Shown here piece after piece: positions 49,833 through 59,061 of a stretch of DNA of 64,000 nucleotides. Source of the stretch: Klebsiella planticola ATCC 33531 (GTDB taxonomy: Bacteria; Pseudomonadota; Gammaproteobacteria; Enterobacterales; Enterobacteriaceae); the NCBI RefSeq assembly GCF_000735435.1, contig NZ_JMPP01000003.1:1-64000 (forward strand). Direction: 5' to 3'. Below the pieces are notes generated by a model that saw nothing but the letters and a program-made list of their open reading frames with translations, was not told where the DNA came from and did no database searches. The position numbers and the translations under genes are program-made. Within the stretch, counting starts at the first letter, position 1, and every line of letters starts with the position of its first letter.

Positions 49833-50438
49833 ATGGCAGAGAAATTTACCCAACATACGGGCCTGGTGGTTCCGCTGGATGCCGCAAACGTCGATACCGA
49901 TGCGATCATTCCTAAGCAGTTCCTGCAGAAAGTGACGCGCACCGGTTTTGGCGCGCATCTGTTCAACGACTGGCGTTTTCTTGACGATCGGGGACAACAG
50001 CCCAACCCGGAATTCGTCCTGAACTTCCCGGAGTATAAAGGCGCATCGATCCTGCTGGCGCGGGAAAACTTCGGCTGCGGCTCCTCCCGTGAGCATGCGC
50101 CGTGGGCATTAACCGATTACGGTTTTAAAGTGGTTATCGCCCCCAGCTTCGCCGATATCTTTTACGGTAACAGCTTTAACAACCAGCTGCTGCCGGTGAC
50201 GCTGAGCGATGAACAGGTCGACGAGATGTTCAAGCTGGTCCAGGCGAACCCCGGTATGACGTTCGAAGTGGATCTGGAATCCGAATTGGTGAAAGCGGGT
50301 GACAAAACCTACAGCTTTAAAATTGATGCCTTCCGCCGCCACTGTATGCTCAACGGACTTGATAGCATCGGCCTGACGCTGCAGCACGAAGAGGCGATTT
50401 CAGCCTACGAAAACAAACTGCCGGCCTTTATGAACTAA
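49833..50438 (+). CDS. leuD: Isopropylmalate isomerase small subunit
   Basis: 201-residue swivel-domain subunit. Contains [20 protein letters not shown] and the substrate-binding [14 protein letters not shown]. Ten bases after leuC, with RBS AAGGAG. Followed by a strong terminator that closes the leu operon. Confidence 0.98.
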   Translation: MAEKFTQHTGLVVPLDAANVDTDAIIPKQFLQKVTRTGFGAHLFNDWRFLDDRGQQPNPEFVLNFPEYKGASILLARENFGCGSSREHAPWALTDYGFKVVIAPSFADIFYGNSFNNQLLPVTLSDEQVDEMFKLVQANPGMTFEVDLESELVKAGDKTYSFKIDAFRRHCMLNGLDSIGLTLQHEEAISAYENKLPAFMN

Positions 50439-50457
50439 CCACGCCGTTGATACCCGA

Positions 50458-50485
50458 GCCCGGTCCTGTGACCGGGCATTTTTTT
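50458..50485 (+). terminator. leu operon terminator
   Basis: GCCCGGTC (50458-50465) / GACCGGGC (50470-50477), loop CTGT, followed by ATTTTTTT. Confidence 0.9.
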
Positions 50486-50549
50486 AGCTTTTTTCGCGCG
50501 GATGATGACCCGAAATACGCCCGCCCGGCCCTGACCGATGGACCCTCAC

Positions 50550-51302
50550 ATGACGACAGCTGTCACCATTAAAAATATCACCTTTCAGGAAGGCGCTACG
50601 TTAATCTGCGTGCCGCTCATCGGCCAGACGCTCGATGAGCTGAAAGCCCATGCCCTTACGCTGGCGGAGGCCGGGGCCGATCTTATCGAATGGCGCGTCG
50701 ACCACTTTATCCGCGTCCATGACCAGCAGCAGGTCCTGCTGGCGCTGACGGAGATTCGCCGGCTGCTCACCGATATACCGCTGCTGTTCACGTTCCGTAG
50801 CCACAAAGAGGGGGGTGCAACGGAGCTCGGCGATGACGCGTACTTCGCCCTCAACCGCCTGGCCGTCGCCAGCGGGCTGGTGGACATCATTGATATTGAG
50901 CTCTTCAATGATGAAGCGCCGATCCGGGCGTTGATCGCCGAAGCTCATACTGCCGGGGTGAAAGTGATTATGAGCAATCATGATTTCCAAAAAACACCGC
51001 CGCAGGAAGAGATCATCGCCCGGCTACGCCGCATGCAGGAGCTGGGCGCCGATCTGCCGAAAATAGCGGTCATGCCTCAGTCGCCACAAGATGTGCTGAC
51101 ATTACTGTCCGCCACGCTGGTCATGAAAGAGCAGTACGCCACTCGCCCGTTAATCACGATGTCGATGGGCAAACTGGGCGGCGTCAGCCGGGTCACCGGG
51201 CGCCTGTTCGGCTCAGCGATGACGTTTGGCAGCGTGGGCCAGGCGTCGGCGCCCGGACAAATTGCCGTGCGTCAGCTGCGGGAAATGATGAATATTCTGT
51301 CC
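50550..51302 (+). CDS. Type I 3-dehydroquinate dehydratase (extra aroD homologue)
   Basis: 250-residue class I dehydroquinase, Schiff-base enzyme converting 3-dehydroquinate to 3-dehydroshikimate. All key residues align with E. coli AroD shifted by one: Glu47 in EWRVD, Arg83 in FTFRS, His144 in SNHDFQKTP, Lys171 in LPKIAVMP, and the SAPGQIAV loop. The start used is ATG 50550 (MTTAVTIKN) with a GGA at suitable distance; an ATG at 50538 has no RBS. It lies after the leu terminator and convergent with setA, whereas aroD of E. coli is elsewhere, so this is probably a second copy. Whether it serves shikimate synthesis or quinate use is unknown. The final stop is TGA just before position 51306. Confidence 0.9.
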
Positions 51303-51345
51303 TGAAAGCACGCCGCATCACAGCAGTCTGCGGTGCGGCGTCTGG

Positions 51346-52530
51346 CTAAATATCTTTGACTTTGCTGGTCAAAAACAGCGTCAGCAGCGAGATGGCGGCA
51401 ATGACCCAGTACACGCTGGCGTGGCCGTAGTTTTGCGACAACGCTCCCTGCAGCACGCCGGCGAGAATCACCCCGGTGGAAATACTGTTGGTAAACAGCG
51501 TCGTGGCCGCCCCGGCCCGCCCCGGCATCAGATCCTGGAACCACAGCATGCCAATCCCGGCGACAATACCGATAAAAATGGCGTTAAACAGCTGCAGCGC
51601 CAGCAGCGCGCTACGATCGTGAAACACGATCAGACCAAGATAAAACAGCACGCCGGCAGCCACCGCAGCGACCATCATTTTACGTTTACCCCAGCGCTTG
51701 ACGTAATACCCCGCCAGGATCATCGCCGGGATCTCCAGCCCGGCCGCCGTCCCCATCAGGATCCCGGCCAGACTATCCGGCAAGCCAAGATCGCTACTGA
51801 TCCACAGCGGCATATCGATGATATACATGGTGTTGCAGGTCCACATCAGCGTCGACGCGATAAACAGCATACGCACGTTTTTATCTTGCCAGCCGCCGGC
51901 CTGCGCTACGACGCCCGCCGCTTCCGTGGGCTGTTCCACCCGGGCAACCGACGGCAGCTTAACGGCAATTAACGCCAGGCTAATCACGAAAATACCGGCC
52001 GCAATCGCGAACATGGTGGTAAAGCCATAGTTCAGCGCCAGCATGAAGGCCAGCGGCGGCCCGATCACCCACGCCAGCGACAGCTGGGCACGCATGACCG
52101 AGCTGAACATCACCACTTCCCGCGCCGAACTATCGGCATATTCCCGCGCCAGGGCGAACAATTGAGGCATCGCGGCATTGGCAATCGACGCCAGCATCAC
52201 CCCGCAGGTGATCAATGTTAAGTAGTGACGGTTAAACGCAAACAGCAGCGCGTTGCCCACCGCCATCAGACAGCAGAACATGATCAACCGCCGACGATCC
52301 CCCCGGCTATCGGAACGTTTCGCCAGCGCCAGACTCACCAGAATACCGGCGATCGCGTTCACGGTATAAAACAGGCCGACCCAGAAAGGCTGTGCGCCCA
52401 CCTCGCGGCTGAGGAACAAGCTGAGGGTTGGCGCCTGCAGCGCGCCCGCAATACCCATCATAAAAGCGACCAGCATAAACGCCGCGTATACACCGTTAAG
52501 CCGCCGTCCCATCGTCATCAACCAGAGCAT
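51346..52530 (-). CDS. setA: Sugar efflux transporter SetA
   Basis: 394-residue MFS exporter with 12 predicted membrane segments, able to export glucosides/lactose in E. coli. Start MLWLMTMGRRLNGVY; conserved GALQAPTLSLFLSREVGAQPFWVG and MPGRAGAATTLFTNSIS are visible. It lies 30 bases after the SgrS terminator on the same strand, as in the E. coli sgrS-setA transcript, and belongs to the glucose-phosphate stress response. Confidence 0.97.
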   Translation of the reverse strand: MLWLMTMGRRLNGVYAAFMLVAFMMGIAGALQAPTLSLFLSREVGAQPFWVGLFYTVNAIAGILVSLALAKRSDSRGDRRRLIMFCCLMAVGNALLFAFNRHYLTLITCGVMLASIANAAMPQLFALAREYADSSAREVVMFSSVMRAQLSLAWVIGPPLAFMLALNYGFTTMFAIAAGIFVISLALIAVKLPSVARVEQPTEAAGVVAQAGGWQDKNVRMLFIASTLMWTCNTMYIIDMPLWISSDLGLPDSLAGILMGTAAGLEIPAMILAGYYVKRWGKRKMMVAAVAAGVLFYLGLIVFHDRSALLALQLFNAIFIGIVAGIGMLWFQDLMPGRAGAATTLFTNSISTGVILAGVLQGALSQNYGHASVYWVIAAISLLTLFLTSKVKDI

Positions 52531-52600
52531 GTCATGTCCTTAAAGCACGCGAAGAAAACGAAAAAAGCCAGCAGAAGTCATCTGCTGGCGGGTGATTTTA

Positions 52601-52685
52601 TACTCTATCTATTTCAAGTGACAGGCTGGCGACCGAAACGTTATGGCTCAGTCAACTGGCCTGGGTCTGAAAGAGGATAAGTACA
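52601..52685 (-). repeat. ERIC-like palindromic insert within sgrS
   Basis: 85-bp element with inverted-repeat ends: TACT...TTTCA...CAGGC...GACTGA on one arm, and TCGGTC...GCCTG...TGAAA...AGTA on the other. The end reading GAGTATA on the minus strand agrees with about 26 of 36 bases of the ERIC terminus as I recall it. The centre is unlike full ERIC, so it is a shortened or related element. Flanking TA suggests target-site duplication. Confidence 0.8.
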
Positions 52686-52718
52686 CACCAATACTCAGTC
52701 ACACATGATGTGGGCAAG

Positions 52719-52871
52719 TCAATGATCAGAGGTCTGTGACGTAACTCCCCACTGCATCAGCTCGCCAAGAATCTTCTGCTGTCTCCCTGCCATCAGGCGG
52801 GCCAGCCATGACGCGTCCTGCGTCGCAGAAAAGTAGCGTTGGTAGAACTGTTTCGCGGTAGACCTCATCAT
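52719..52871 (-). CDS. sgrT: SgrT, PtsG inhibitor peptide
   Basis: 50-codon ORF within SgrS, starting ATG ATG at 52871 after the RBS GAGGAGGT. The core KQFYQRYFSAT and the end GELMQWG match the E. coli SgrT pattern (RQFYQHYFTAT ... EGLMQWD). It is longer than the 43-residue E. coli peptide, with an N-terminal MMRSTA extension. SgrT inhibits glucose uptake by EIICB-Glc. The gene ends upstream of the base-pairing segment, and the palindromic insert does not touch it. Confidence 0.9.
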   Translation of the reverse strand: MMRSTAKQFYQRYFSATQDASWLARLMAGRQQKILGELMQWGVTSQTSDH

Positions 52872-52958
52872 ATTCACCTCCTCGCTTCATCGGAATGCAT
52901 TATTGGCCTAATATAGGGATTAATAAATTGCTGAGTTTTCATCAGGAGTTCCTCTTTT

Positions 52959-54614
52959 ATGTCTTCTGCTCGTCTGCAACAACAGTTCATCCGCTTATGG
53001 CAGTGCTGCGAAGGTAAATCGCAGGAGACAACCCTTAACGAACTGGCGGAGATGCTCTGCTGCTCGCGCCGCCATATGCGTACGCTGTTGAATATGATGG
53101 AAGAACGCGGCTGGTTAACCTGGGAAGCGGAAGCCGGGCGCGGCAAACGTTCAAAGCTGGCTTTCCTGTATACCGGCCTGGCGCTGCAGCAGCAGCGGGC
53201 CGAGGATCTGCTGGAACAGGATCGTATCGATCAGCTGGTCCAGCTGGTGGGCGATAAGGCCGCGGTTCGTCAGATGCTGGTCTCGCATCTGGGCCGCAGC
53301 TTCCGTCAGGGGCGGCATATTCTGCGCGTTCTCTACTACCGGCCGATGAAAAACCTGCTCCCCGGCAGCGCGCTGCGCCGCTCGGAAAACCATATCGCCA
53401 GGCAGATCTTTAGCGCCCTGACGCGGGTAAATGAGGAAAACGGGGAACTGGAAGCCGATATTGCGCACCACTGGCAGCAGCTTACGCCCACCCACTGGCG
53501 TTTTTTTCTCCGCCCCGGCATTCATTTTCACCACGGGAGAGAGCTGGAGATGGAGGATGTCATTGCTTCGTTGCAGCGCAGCAACAATCTGCCGCTCTAC
53601 TCACATATTGAACGTATTGCCTCCCCCACCGCCTGGACGCTGGATATACATCTGACGCAACCCGATCGCTGGCTACCGTGGCTGCTCGGCCAGGTGTCGG
53701 CCGTCGTCTTGCCGCGTGAATGGCAGTCGATGGAGAATTTCTCGGCAATGCCGGTAGGTACCGGGCCTTATGCGGTGGTGCGCAACAATCAAAACCAGCT
53801 GAAGATCCATGCTTTTGACGATTATTTCGGTTACCGGGCGTTAATTGATGAAGTTAACGTCTGGGTCCTGCCAGAGATTAGCGAAGAGCCCAACGGCGGC
53901 CTGACGCTACAGGGGACCACGCAAAGTGAGAAAGCGGTTGAGAGCCGGCTGGAGGAAGGGTGCTACTATTTGCTGTTTGATGCCCGCACTCCCCTCGGCA
54001 GCAATCTCGCGGTTCGCCAGTGGCTCAGCTATCTGCTACAGCCCGCCAATCTGCTGTATCACGCCGGTGAACAGTACCAGGGCAACTGGTTCCCGGCCTA
54101 TGGTCTGCTGCCCCGCTGGCACCACGCTCGCAGTCATGCCTGTGAAAAACCGCCGGGGCTGGAGTCTGTCACCCTCACCTACTATCGGGATCACGTCGAA
54201 CACCGCGTGATGGGCGGGATCATGGCAACACTGCTGGCGGAGCATCAGGTCAAGCTGGAGATTCAGGAGCTGGAATACGAAGAGTGGCACCGTGGCGAGG
54301 TGGTCAGCGATATCTGGCTAAACAGCGCCAACTTTACCCTACCGATTGATTTTTCTCTGTTTGCCTTACTGTATGAGGTCCCGCTGATACGACATTGTAT
54401 TCCTGTCGACTGGGAGCAGGATGCCCGTCGCTGGCACGCAGGCGAGCTCAACCCGGCGACCTGGAGCCAGCAACTGCTGGCCAATCAAACCATCGTGCCG
54501 CTGATCCACCACTGGCTGATGATCCAGGGGCAGCGCAGTATGCGTGGCGTAAGAATGAATACGCTCGGCTGGTTTGATTTCAAATCCGCATGGTTTGCGC
54601 CGCCGGATCCCTGA
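52959..54614 (+). CDS. sgrR: Transcriptional activator SgrR
   Basis: 551-residue activator of sgrS under glucose-phosphate stress. The N-terminal winged helix includes [21 protein letters not shown] (about residues 29-50). It is followed by a solute-binding-protein-like domain (SBP family 5) from about residue 160 that senses the sugar phosphate, ending [23 protein letters not shown] precedes the ATG. Divergent from sgrS, with the regulatory region between 52892 and 52958. Confidence 0.97.
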   Translation: MSSARLQQQFIRLWQCCEGKSQETTLNELAEMLCCSRRHMRTLLNMMEERGWLTWEAEAGRGKRSKLAFLYTGLALQQQRAEDLLEQDRIDQLVQLVGDKAAVRQMLVSHLGRSFRQGRHILRVLYYRPMKNLLPGSALRRSENHIARQIFSALTRVNEENGELEADIAHHWQQLTPTHWRFFLRPGIHFHHGRELEMEDVIASLQRSNNLPLYSHIERIASPTAWTLDIHLTQPDRWLPWLLGQVSAVVLPREWQSMENFSAMPVGTGPYAVVRNNQNQLKIHAFDDYFGYRALIDEVNVWVLPEISEEPNGGLTLQGTTQSEKAVESRLEEGCYYLLFDARTPLGSNLAVRQWLSYLLQPANLLYHAGEQYQGNWFPAYGLLPRWHHARSHACEKPPGLESVTLTYYRDHVEHRVMGGIMATLLAEHQVKLEIQELEYEEWHRGEVVSDIWLNSANFTLPIDFSLFALLYEVPLIRHCIPVDWEQDARRWHAGELNPATWSQQLLANQTIVPLIHHWLMIQGQRSMRGVRMNTLGWFDFKSAWFAPPDP

Positions 54615-54677
54615 TAGCCCTCCCGGCAGGCGCTGAAGCGCTTTCCGTCAGTTCACAAAATCATTACACTATCGCCG

Positions 54678-54884
54678 TTCTCAACGGGGTGCTGATATAC
54701 GTACATAATCTCATTCGGGTTGCATCAAGACGGCAAGCAAGTGAATCCCCAGCAGCATAGAAAACTATGTGACTGGGGTGAACACGCGATGCTAACGCAG
54801 AGGCAGCGCGAAGGATGAAGTGTATAGGCTGAGAAAATACCCGTCGAACCTGATCCGGATAACGCCGGCGAAGGGATTTGAGGC
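54678..54884 (+). ncRNA. TPP riboswitch of thiBPQ, interrupted by ERIC in P3
   Basis: Thi-box aptamer. P1 is CTCAA (54680-54684) with TTGAG (54878-54882). P2 is GGGT (54687-54690) with ACCC (54839-54842). The conserved CTGAGA is at 54829-54834. AACCTGATC is followed by CCGG/CCGG P5 (54855-54868) and GCGAAGGGA. P3 begins at GCTGATATAC (54691-54700) and closes with GTGTATAGGC (54820-54829), but its loop is a 130-bp ERIC repeat. The pyrimidine- and diphosphate-binding core bases look intact. Confidence 0.93.
54697..54826 (+). repeat. ERIC element inside the TPP riboswitch
   Basis: About 130 bp from TATACG to GTGTATA. Contains the ERIC landmarks GACGGCAAGCAAGTGAATCC, the central AGCATAGaaaACTATGTGAC, GGGGTGAAC and AGCGCGAAGGATGAAG. 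The ends are complementary and extend riboswitch stem P3. Confidence 0.93.
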
Positions 54885-54930
54885 CTACTCAAAATCCTTT
54901 GCCCCCCCTTTGTTTATGAGGTGCAAAGTG
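54871..54930 (+). promoter_or_regulatory. Expression platform of the thiB riboswitch
   Basis: Two mutually exclusive stems. Stem A pairs 54871-54882 with CTCAAAATCCTTT (54888-54900) and uses the 3' strand of P1. Stem B pairs CTTTGC (54897-54902) with GCAAAG (54923-54928), which reaches the GTG start and encloses the GAGG RBS. P1 formation with TPP would free stem B and block translation; without TPP stem A leaves the start open. This is a sequence-based inference. Confidence 0.65.
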
Positions 54931-55911
54931 TTGAAAAAATTACTCCCGCTGCTGGCGCTGGTCGCCGCTCCCGCGTTTGCTAAACCTGTACTCACCGTCT
55001 ACACCTATGACTCCTTTTCGGCAGACTGGGGCCCTGGACCGGTAGTGAAAAAAGCCTTTGAAGCCGACTGCAACTGTGAACTGAAGTTCGTGGCGCTGGA
55101 AGATGGCGTTTCGTTGCTTAATCGTCTGCGGATGGAAGGTAAGAATAGCAAAGCCGATGTGGTACTCGGCCTGGATAACAACCTGCTGGAAGCGGCTACG
55201 CAGAGCAAATTGTTCGCCAAAAGCCAGGTACCGGCCAGCGCGGTCACGGTCCCGGGCGGCTGGGATAACGACACTTTTGTGCCGTTTGATTACGGCTATT
55301 TCGCCTTTGTCTACGACAAAAACAAGCTGAAAAACCCGCCGAAAAGCCTGAAAGAGCTGGTGGAAAGCGATCAAAAATGGCGCGTGATCTACGAAGATCC
55401 CCGCACCAGCACCCCGGGTCTGGGGCTGCTGCTGTGGATGCAAAAAGTGTATGGCAAGCAGTCGCCGGAAGCCTGGCAAAAACTGGCGGCGAAAACCGTC
55501 ACCGTCACCAAAGGCTGGAGCGAGGCCTACGGTCTGTTCCTTAAAGGGGAAAGCGACCTGGTTCTTAGCTACACCACATCGCCGGCCTACCACATCATTG
55601 AAGAGAAAAAAGACCAGTACGCGGCCGCCAGTTTCGCCGAAGGCCACTATCTGCAGGTTGAAGTCGCCGCGCGCACCGCCGCCAGCAAACAACCGGAGCT
55701 GGCGGAGAAATTCCTCAAGTTTATGGTATCTCCGGCGTTCCAGAATGCCATCCCGACCGGCAACTGGATGTATCCGGTCACCCAGGTTGCGCTACCCGCG
55801 GGCTTTGAGACATTACCGAAACCGCAAACCACGCTGGAATATACCCCGCAGCAGGTCGCCGCAGAACGTCAAAACTGGATTAATGCATGGCAACGCGCCG
55901 TCAGCCGCTAA
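54928..55911 (+). CDS. thiB: Thiamine ABC transporter periplasmic binding protein
   Basis: 327 residues from GTG at 54928 (GTG TTG AAA AAA), with RBS GAGG; the longer frame through the riboswitch is rejected. Signal peptide of about 18 residues (MLKKLLPLLALVAAPAFA) before KPVLTVYTYDSF. Binds thiamine, TMP and TPP in the periplasm. Conserved FVPFDYGYFAFVYDK and SYTTSPAYH line the ligand site. Its 3' end overlaps thiP by 25 bases in another frame. Confidence 0.97.
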   Translation: MLKKLLPLLALVAAPAFAKPVLTVYTYDSFSADWGPGPVVKKAFEADCNCELKFVALEDGVSLLNRLRMEGKNSKADVVLGLDNNLLEAATQSKLFAKSQVPASAVTVPGGWDNDTFVPFDYGYFAFVYDKNKLKNPPKSLKELVESDQKWRVIYEDPRTSTPGLGLLLWMQKVYGKQSPEAWQKLAAKTVTVTKGWSEAYGLFLKGESDLVLSYTTSPAYHIIEEKKDQYAAASFAEGHYLQVEVAARTAASKQPELAEKFLKFMVSPAFQNAIPTGNWMYPVTQVALPAGFETLPKPQTTLEYTPQQVAAERQNWINAWQRAVSR

Positions 55912-57497
55912 ATATCGGCTGGCTGGCGCCGGGTCTGACGGCCGCTGCGCTGCTGGTCGCCGTCGCACTGGCCGCATTCCTCGCGCTCTGGGGCAGTGCG
56001 CCGGAGGCGTCGTGGCGTTCGATTTTCAGCGACAGCTATCTGTGGCACGTTATCCGTTTCTCTTTCTGGCAGGCGTTTCTCTCCGCGCTCTTCTCCGTCG
56101 TACCGGCGATTTTTCTCGCCCGCGCCCTCTATCGTCGTCGCTTCCCGGGGCGTACGCTGCTGCTGCGCCTGTGCGCCATGACGCTGATTCTGCCGGTACT
56201 GGTGGCCGTCTTTGGTATTCTCAGCGTCTATGGCCGTCAGGGCTGGCTGGCGACACTGTTTAACGTCGTCGGCTGGCAGTGGGATTTCTCGCCGTATGGA
56301 CTGCAAGGCATCCTGCTGGCGCACGTTTTTTTCAATATGCCGATGGCAACCCGGCTGCTGCTGCAGGCGCTGGAGAATATCCCCGGAGAGCAGCGCCAGA
56401 TCGCCGCCCAGCTGGGCATGCGCGGCTACCACTTTTTCCGTCTGGTGGAGTGGCCCTGGCTACGGCGGCAAATTCCCCCGGTCGCGGCACTGATCTTTAT
56501 GCTCTGCTTCGCCAGCTTTGCCACCGTGCTGTCGCTCGGCGGCGGCCCACGGGCCACAACGATTGAGCTGGCAATCTACCAGGCGCTGAACTTTGATTAT
56601 GACCCGGCCCGTGCGGCGATGCTGGCGCTGATCCAGATGGTCTGCTGTCTTGGGCTGGTGCTTCTCGCCCAGCGCCTGAGCAAGGCCGTTGCTATCGGCA
56701 CCACGCAAGTTCACGGCTGGCGCGATCCGGACGATCGCCTGCACAGTCGCCTGAGCGATACCGCGCTGATCGTTCTCACGCTACTGTTACTGCTGCCCCC
56801 GCTGCTGGCGGTCGTGGTCGACGGTCTGAATAACAACCTGCTCAGCGTCCTGGCGCAGCCCGCATTGTGGCAGGCATTCTGCACTTCGTTACGCATCGCG
56901 GTTTCCGCCGGTCTGCTCAGCGTCATGTTAACGATGATGCTGCTGTGGAGCAGCCGTGAATTGCGTCTTCGTAAGCGACCGCTGGCGGGCCAGACGCTGG
57001 AACTCAGCGGTATGCTGATCCTTGCAATGCCGGGAATCGTGCTGGCGACCGGCTTCTTTTTATTGCTCAATAACAGTATTGGACTGCCGGCATCCGCCGA
57101 CGGGATTGTGATCTTCACCAATGCGCTGATGGCTATCCCCTATGCCCTGAAGGTGCTGGAAAACCCGATGCGCGATATTGCCGTCCGCTACGGTATGCTC
57201 TGTCACTCTCTGGGCATGAGCGGTTTTACCCGCTTGAGGGTTATCGAGCTGCGCGCATTAAAGCGTCCGCTGGCCCAGGCGCTGGCGTTTGCCTGCGTCC
57301 TGTCCATCGGCGATTTCGGCGCCGTGGCGCTGTTCGGTAACGAACAATTCCGTACGCTGCCGTTCTATCTGTACCAGCAAATTGGCTCTTATCGTAGCCA
57401 GGATGGCGCCGTCACTGCCCTGCTGCTGCTACTGCTGTGCTTTTTACTCTTTACCGTGATTGAGAGACTTCCGGGACGTGATGTTAAAACTGAATGA
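55887..57497 (+). CDS. thiP: Thiamine ABC transporter permease
   Basis: 536-residue fused permease with two binding-protein-dependent transport domains and about 12 membrane segments. Two EAA-type loops are visible ([23 protein letters not shown] near 180 and [23 protein letters not shown] near 450). Start MATRRQPLN inside the thiB end. Overlaps thiQ by 17 bases. Confidence 0.97.
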   Translation: MATRRQPLNIGWLAPGLTAAALLVAVALAAFLALWGSAPEASWRSIFSDSYLWHVIRFSFWQAFLSALFSVVPAIFLARALYRRRFPGRTLLLRLCAMTLILPVLVAVFGILSVYGRQGWLATLFNVVGWQWDFSPYGLQGILLAHVFFNMPMATRLLLQALENIPGEQRQIAAQLGMRGYHFFRLVEWPWLRRQIPPVAALIFMLCFASFATVLSLGGGPRATTIELAIYQALNFDYDPARAAMLALIQMVCCLGLVLLAQRLSKAVAIGTTQVHGWRDPDDRLHSRLSDTALIVLTLLLLLPPLLAVVVDGLNNNLLSVLAQPALWQAFCTSLRIAVSAGLLSVMLTMMLLWSSRELRLRKRPLAGQTLELSGMLILAMPGIVLATGFFLLLNNSIGLPASADGIVIFTNALMAIPYALKVLENPMRDIAVRYGMLCHSLGMSGFTRLRVIELRALKRPLAQALAFACVLSIGDFGAVALFGNEQFRTLPFYLYQQIGSYRSQDGAVTALLLLLLCFLLFTVIERLPGRDVKTE

Positions 57498-58182
57498 TGT
57501 GACCTGGCTTTACCAGCATCTGCCGATGCGCTTCACGCTCTCCGTCCAGCAGGGTGAACGCCTCGCCGTGCTCGGCCCCAGCGGCGCGGGCAAAAGCACG
57601 CTGCTCAATCTGATCGCCGGCTTTCTCCCCCCGGTGAGCGGCACGATTCTGATTAACGACCAGCCTCATACCACTACGCCGCCGGCCCGGCGTCCGGTAT
57701 CGATGCTGTTTCAGGAAAACAATCTCTTTCATCATCTTACCGTCCGCCAGAATATCGCTCTCGGGATGCATCCGGGGCTGAAGCTTAACCCGGTGCAGAC
57801 CGCCAGCCTGCAGACGATAGCCGGACAAATGAGCATCGATTCACTGCTGGACAGATTACCGGGCGAGCTCTCCGGCGGACAGCGCCAACGCGTGGCGCTG
57901 GCGCGCTGTCTGGTCCGGGAACAGCCGGTCCTGCTGCTGGACGAGCCTTTTTCTGCACTCGACCCCGCACTGCGCCAGGAGATGCTGACGCTGGTGAGCG
58001 ATGTCTGTCAGCGTCAGCATCTGACGCTGCTGATGGTGTCACATAGCGTGGAAGATGCCGCCCGCATCGCGCCGCGCTCGCTGGTGGTGGCCGACGGGCG
58101 GATAGCCTGGGACGGCGCGACCGAAACGTTGCTCAGCGGCAACAGCAGCGCCTCTCACCTGTTAGGTATTAGCGCGCGATAA
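57481..58182 (+). CDS. thiQ: Thiamine ABC transporter ATP-binding protein
   Basis: 233-residue ABC ATPase. Walker [10 protein letters not shown] (about residues 32-40), Q-loop LFQENNLF, signature [12 protein letters not shown] and Walker [12 protein letters not shown] are intact. The ATG at 57481 ([11 protein letters not shown]) lies inside the thiP end. Completes ThiBPQ; it overlaps the 3' end of yabI, which is convergent, by 14 bases. Confidence 0.97.
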   Translation: MLKLNDVTWLYQHLPMRFTLSVQQGERLAVLGPSGAGKSTLLNLIAGFLPPVSGTILINDQPHTTTPPARRPVSMLFQENNLFHHLTVRQNIALGMHPGLKLNPVQTASLQTIAGQMSIDSLLDRLPGELSGGQRQRVALARCLVREQPVLLLDEPFSALDPALRQEMLTLVSDVCQRQHLTLLMVSHSVEDAARIAPRSLVVADGRIAWDGATETLLSGNSSASHLLGISAR

Positions 58183-58933
58183 CCTTGTGCAGAATATCGA
58201 GATAGACAGGCATCAGAGGATGGCGAATCACCAGGGTTAGCGCTGCGCCGGCGAGAACCACCGTCACCGGCGTCAGCCACAGCAGACGCGAGCGAGGTAA
58301 GAGCCGCGTCAGGCGATCGCGCATTTTCGCGCTGCGCCACAAGCGCCAGCACAGCCAGCCCGCCAGCCAAACCAGCAGCGCGGCAGCCAACAGCAGCCAC
58401 TTGAAGCTGCCGCTGTGCTCATTGGTGGGAATATCAATCGCCGCGCCGGCCAGAATACCCGGCAAGAAGTACAGCGGCGGCCACAGCAGGCAACCAATAA
58501 TATTGGGCAGAATAAACTTCGCCAGCGGGAGATCGAGCATGCCGGCGACCATCGGCACCAGCGGCCGCGTCGGGCCAACAAAGCGGCCGATAAGAATCGT
58601 GATCATGCTGTGTTGATGCAACGCATGTTCCGTTTTATCCAACAGCGCCTTGTTTTTCTTCATAAAAGACCAGCGATGGAGCGGTTTTTTAAACCGCCAG
58701 CCGAGCCAGAAAGAGATCCAGTCGCCGAGTAAACACCCGATAATCCCCGCCAGCCACGCCTGCCAGAAATTGACGTCTCCGCTGCCAATCAGCGCCCCCA
58801 GCCCGGCCATCATCACCGTTCCCGGTAATATCAGCCCCACCAGCGCCAGTGATTCAAGGAAGGCGACCAGCATCACGGCTATCAGGGAATAGACCGTAGA
58901 CTGGGTGATAAAATGTTCCAGCAATGCTTGCAT
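58169..58933 (-). CDS. yabI: DedA-family membrane protein YabI
   Basis: 254 residues from ATG at 58933 ([10 protein letters not shown]), the length of E. coli YabI; a start nine codons upstream is not needed. DedA/VTT features: [35 protein letters not shown], and [18 protein letters not shown] with the conserved Arg residues. Family members are undecaprenyl-phosphate or lipid flippases/proton-coupled transporters; the role of YabI itself is not settled. Confidence 0.95.
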   Translation of the reverse strand: MQALLEHFITQSTVYSLIAVMLVAFLESLALVGLILPGTVMMAGLGALIGSGDVNFWQAWLAGIIGCLLGDWISFWLGWRFKKPLHRWSFMKKNKALLDKTEHALHQHSMITILIGRFVGPTRPLVPMVAGMLDLPLAKFILPNIIGCLLWPPLYFLPGILAGAAIDIPTNEHSGSFKWLLLAAALLVWLAGWLCWRLWRSAKMRDRLTRLLPRSRLLWLTPVTVVLAGAALTLVIRHPLMPVYLDILHKVIAR

Positions 58934-59061
58934 AATGTGCCCGGTATCAAAACGAAGCACGGATTCTCCGGAGCCGTCGCGCCTTCGTCAAGTCATCAAT
59001 TGTCTGGATAGTTTACTGGTTGTGACAATTATCCGGCGCAACATTTCATTTTCTTTACGTT

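Larger units (their letters stand above)
52561..52891 (-). ncRNA. sgrS: SgrS small regulatory RNA (enlarged by an 85-nt insertion)
   Basis: About 331 nt against 227 recalled for E. coli. It runs from GATGAAGCGAGG at 52891 to the terminator hairpin (GCCAGCAG ... CTGCTGGC then TTTTTT) at 52561. It encodes SgrT. The ptsG-pairing segment GTGTGACTGAGTATTGGTG is intact (about 52686-52704). An 85-nt palindromic insert separates GGTG from its partner CACC, the two arms of the small hairpin preceding the terminator in E. coli. Transcribed divergently from its activator gene sgrR and followed by setA. Confidence 0.93.

Noticed and set aside
54820-54927. In-frame extension of thiB upstream to 54820
   Set aside because: It would translate the riboswitch; the GTG at 54928 has an RBS and a proper signal peptide.
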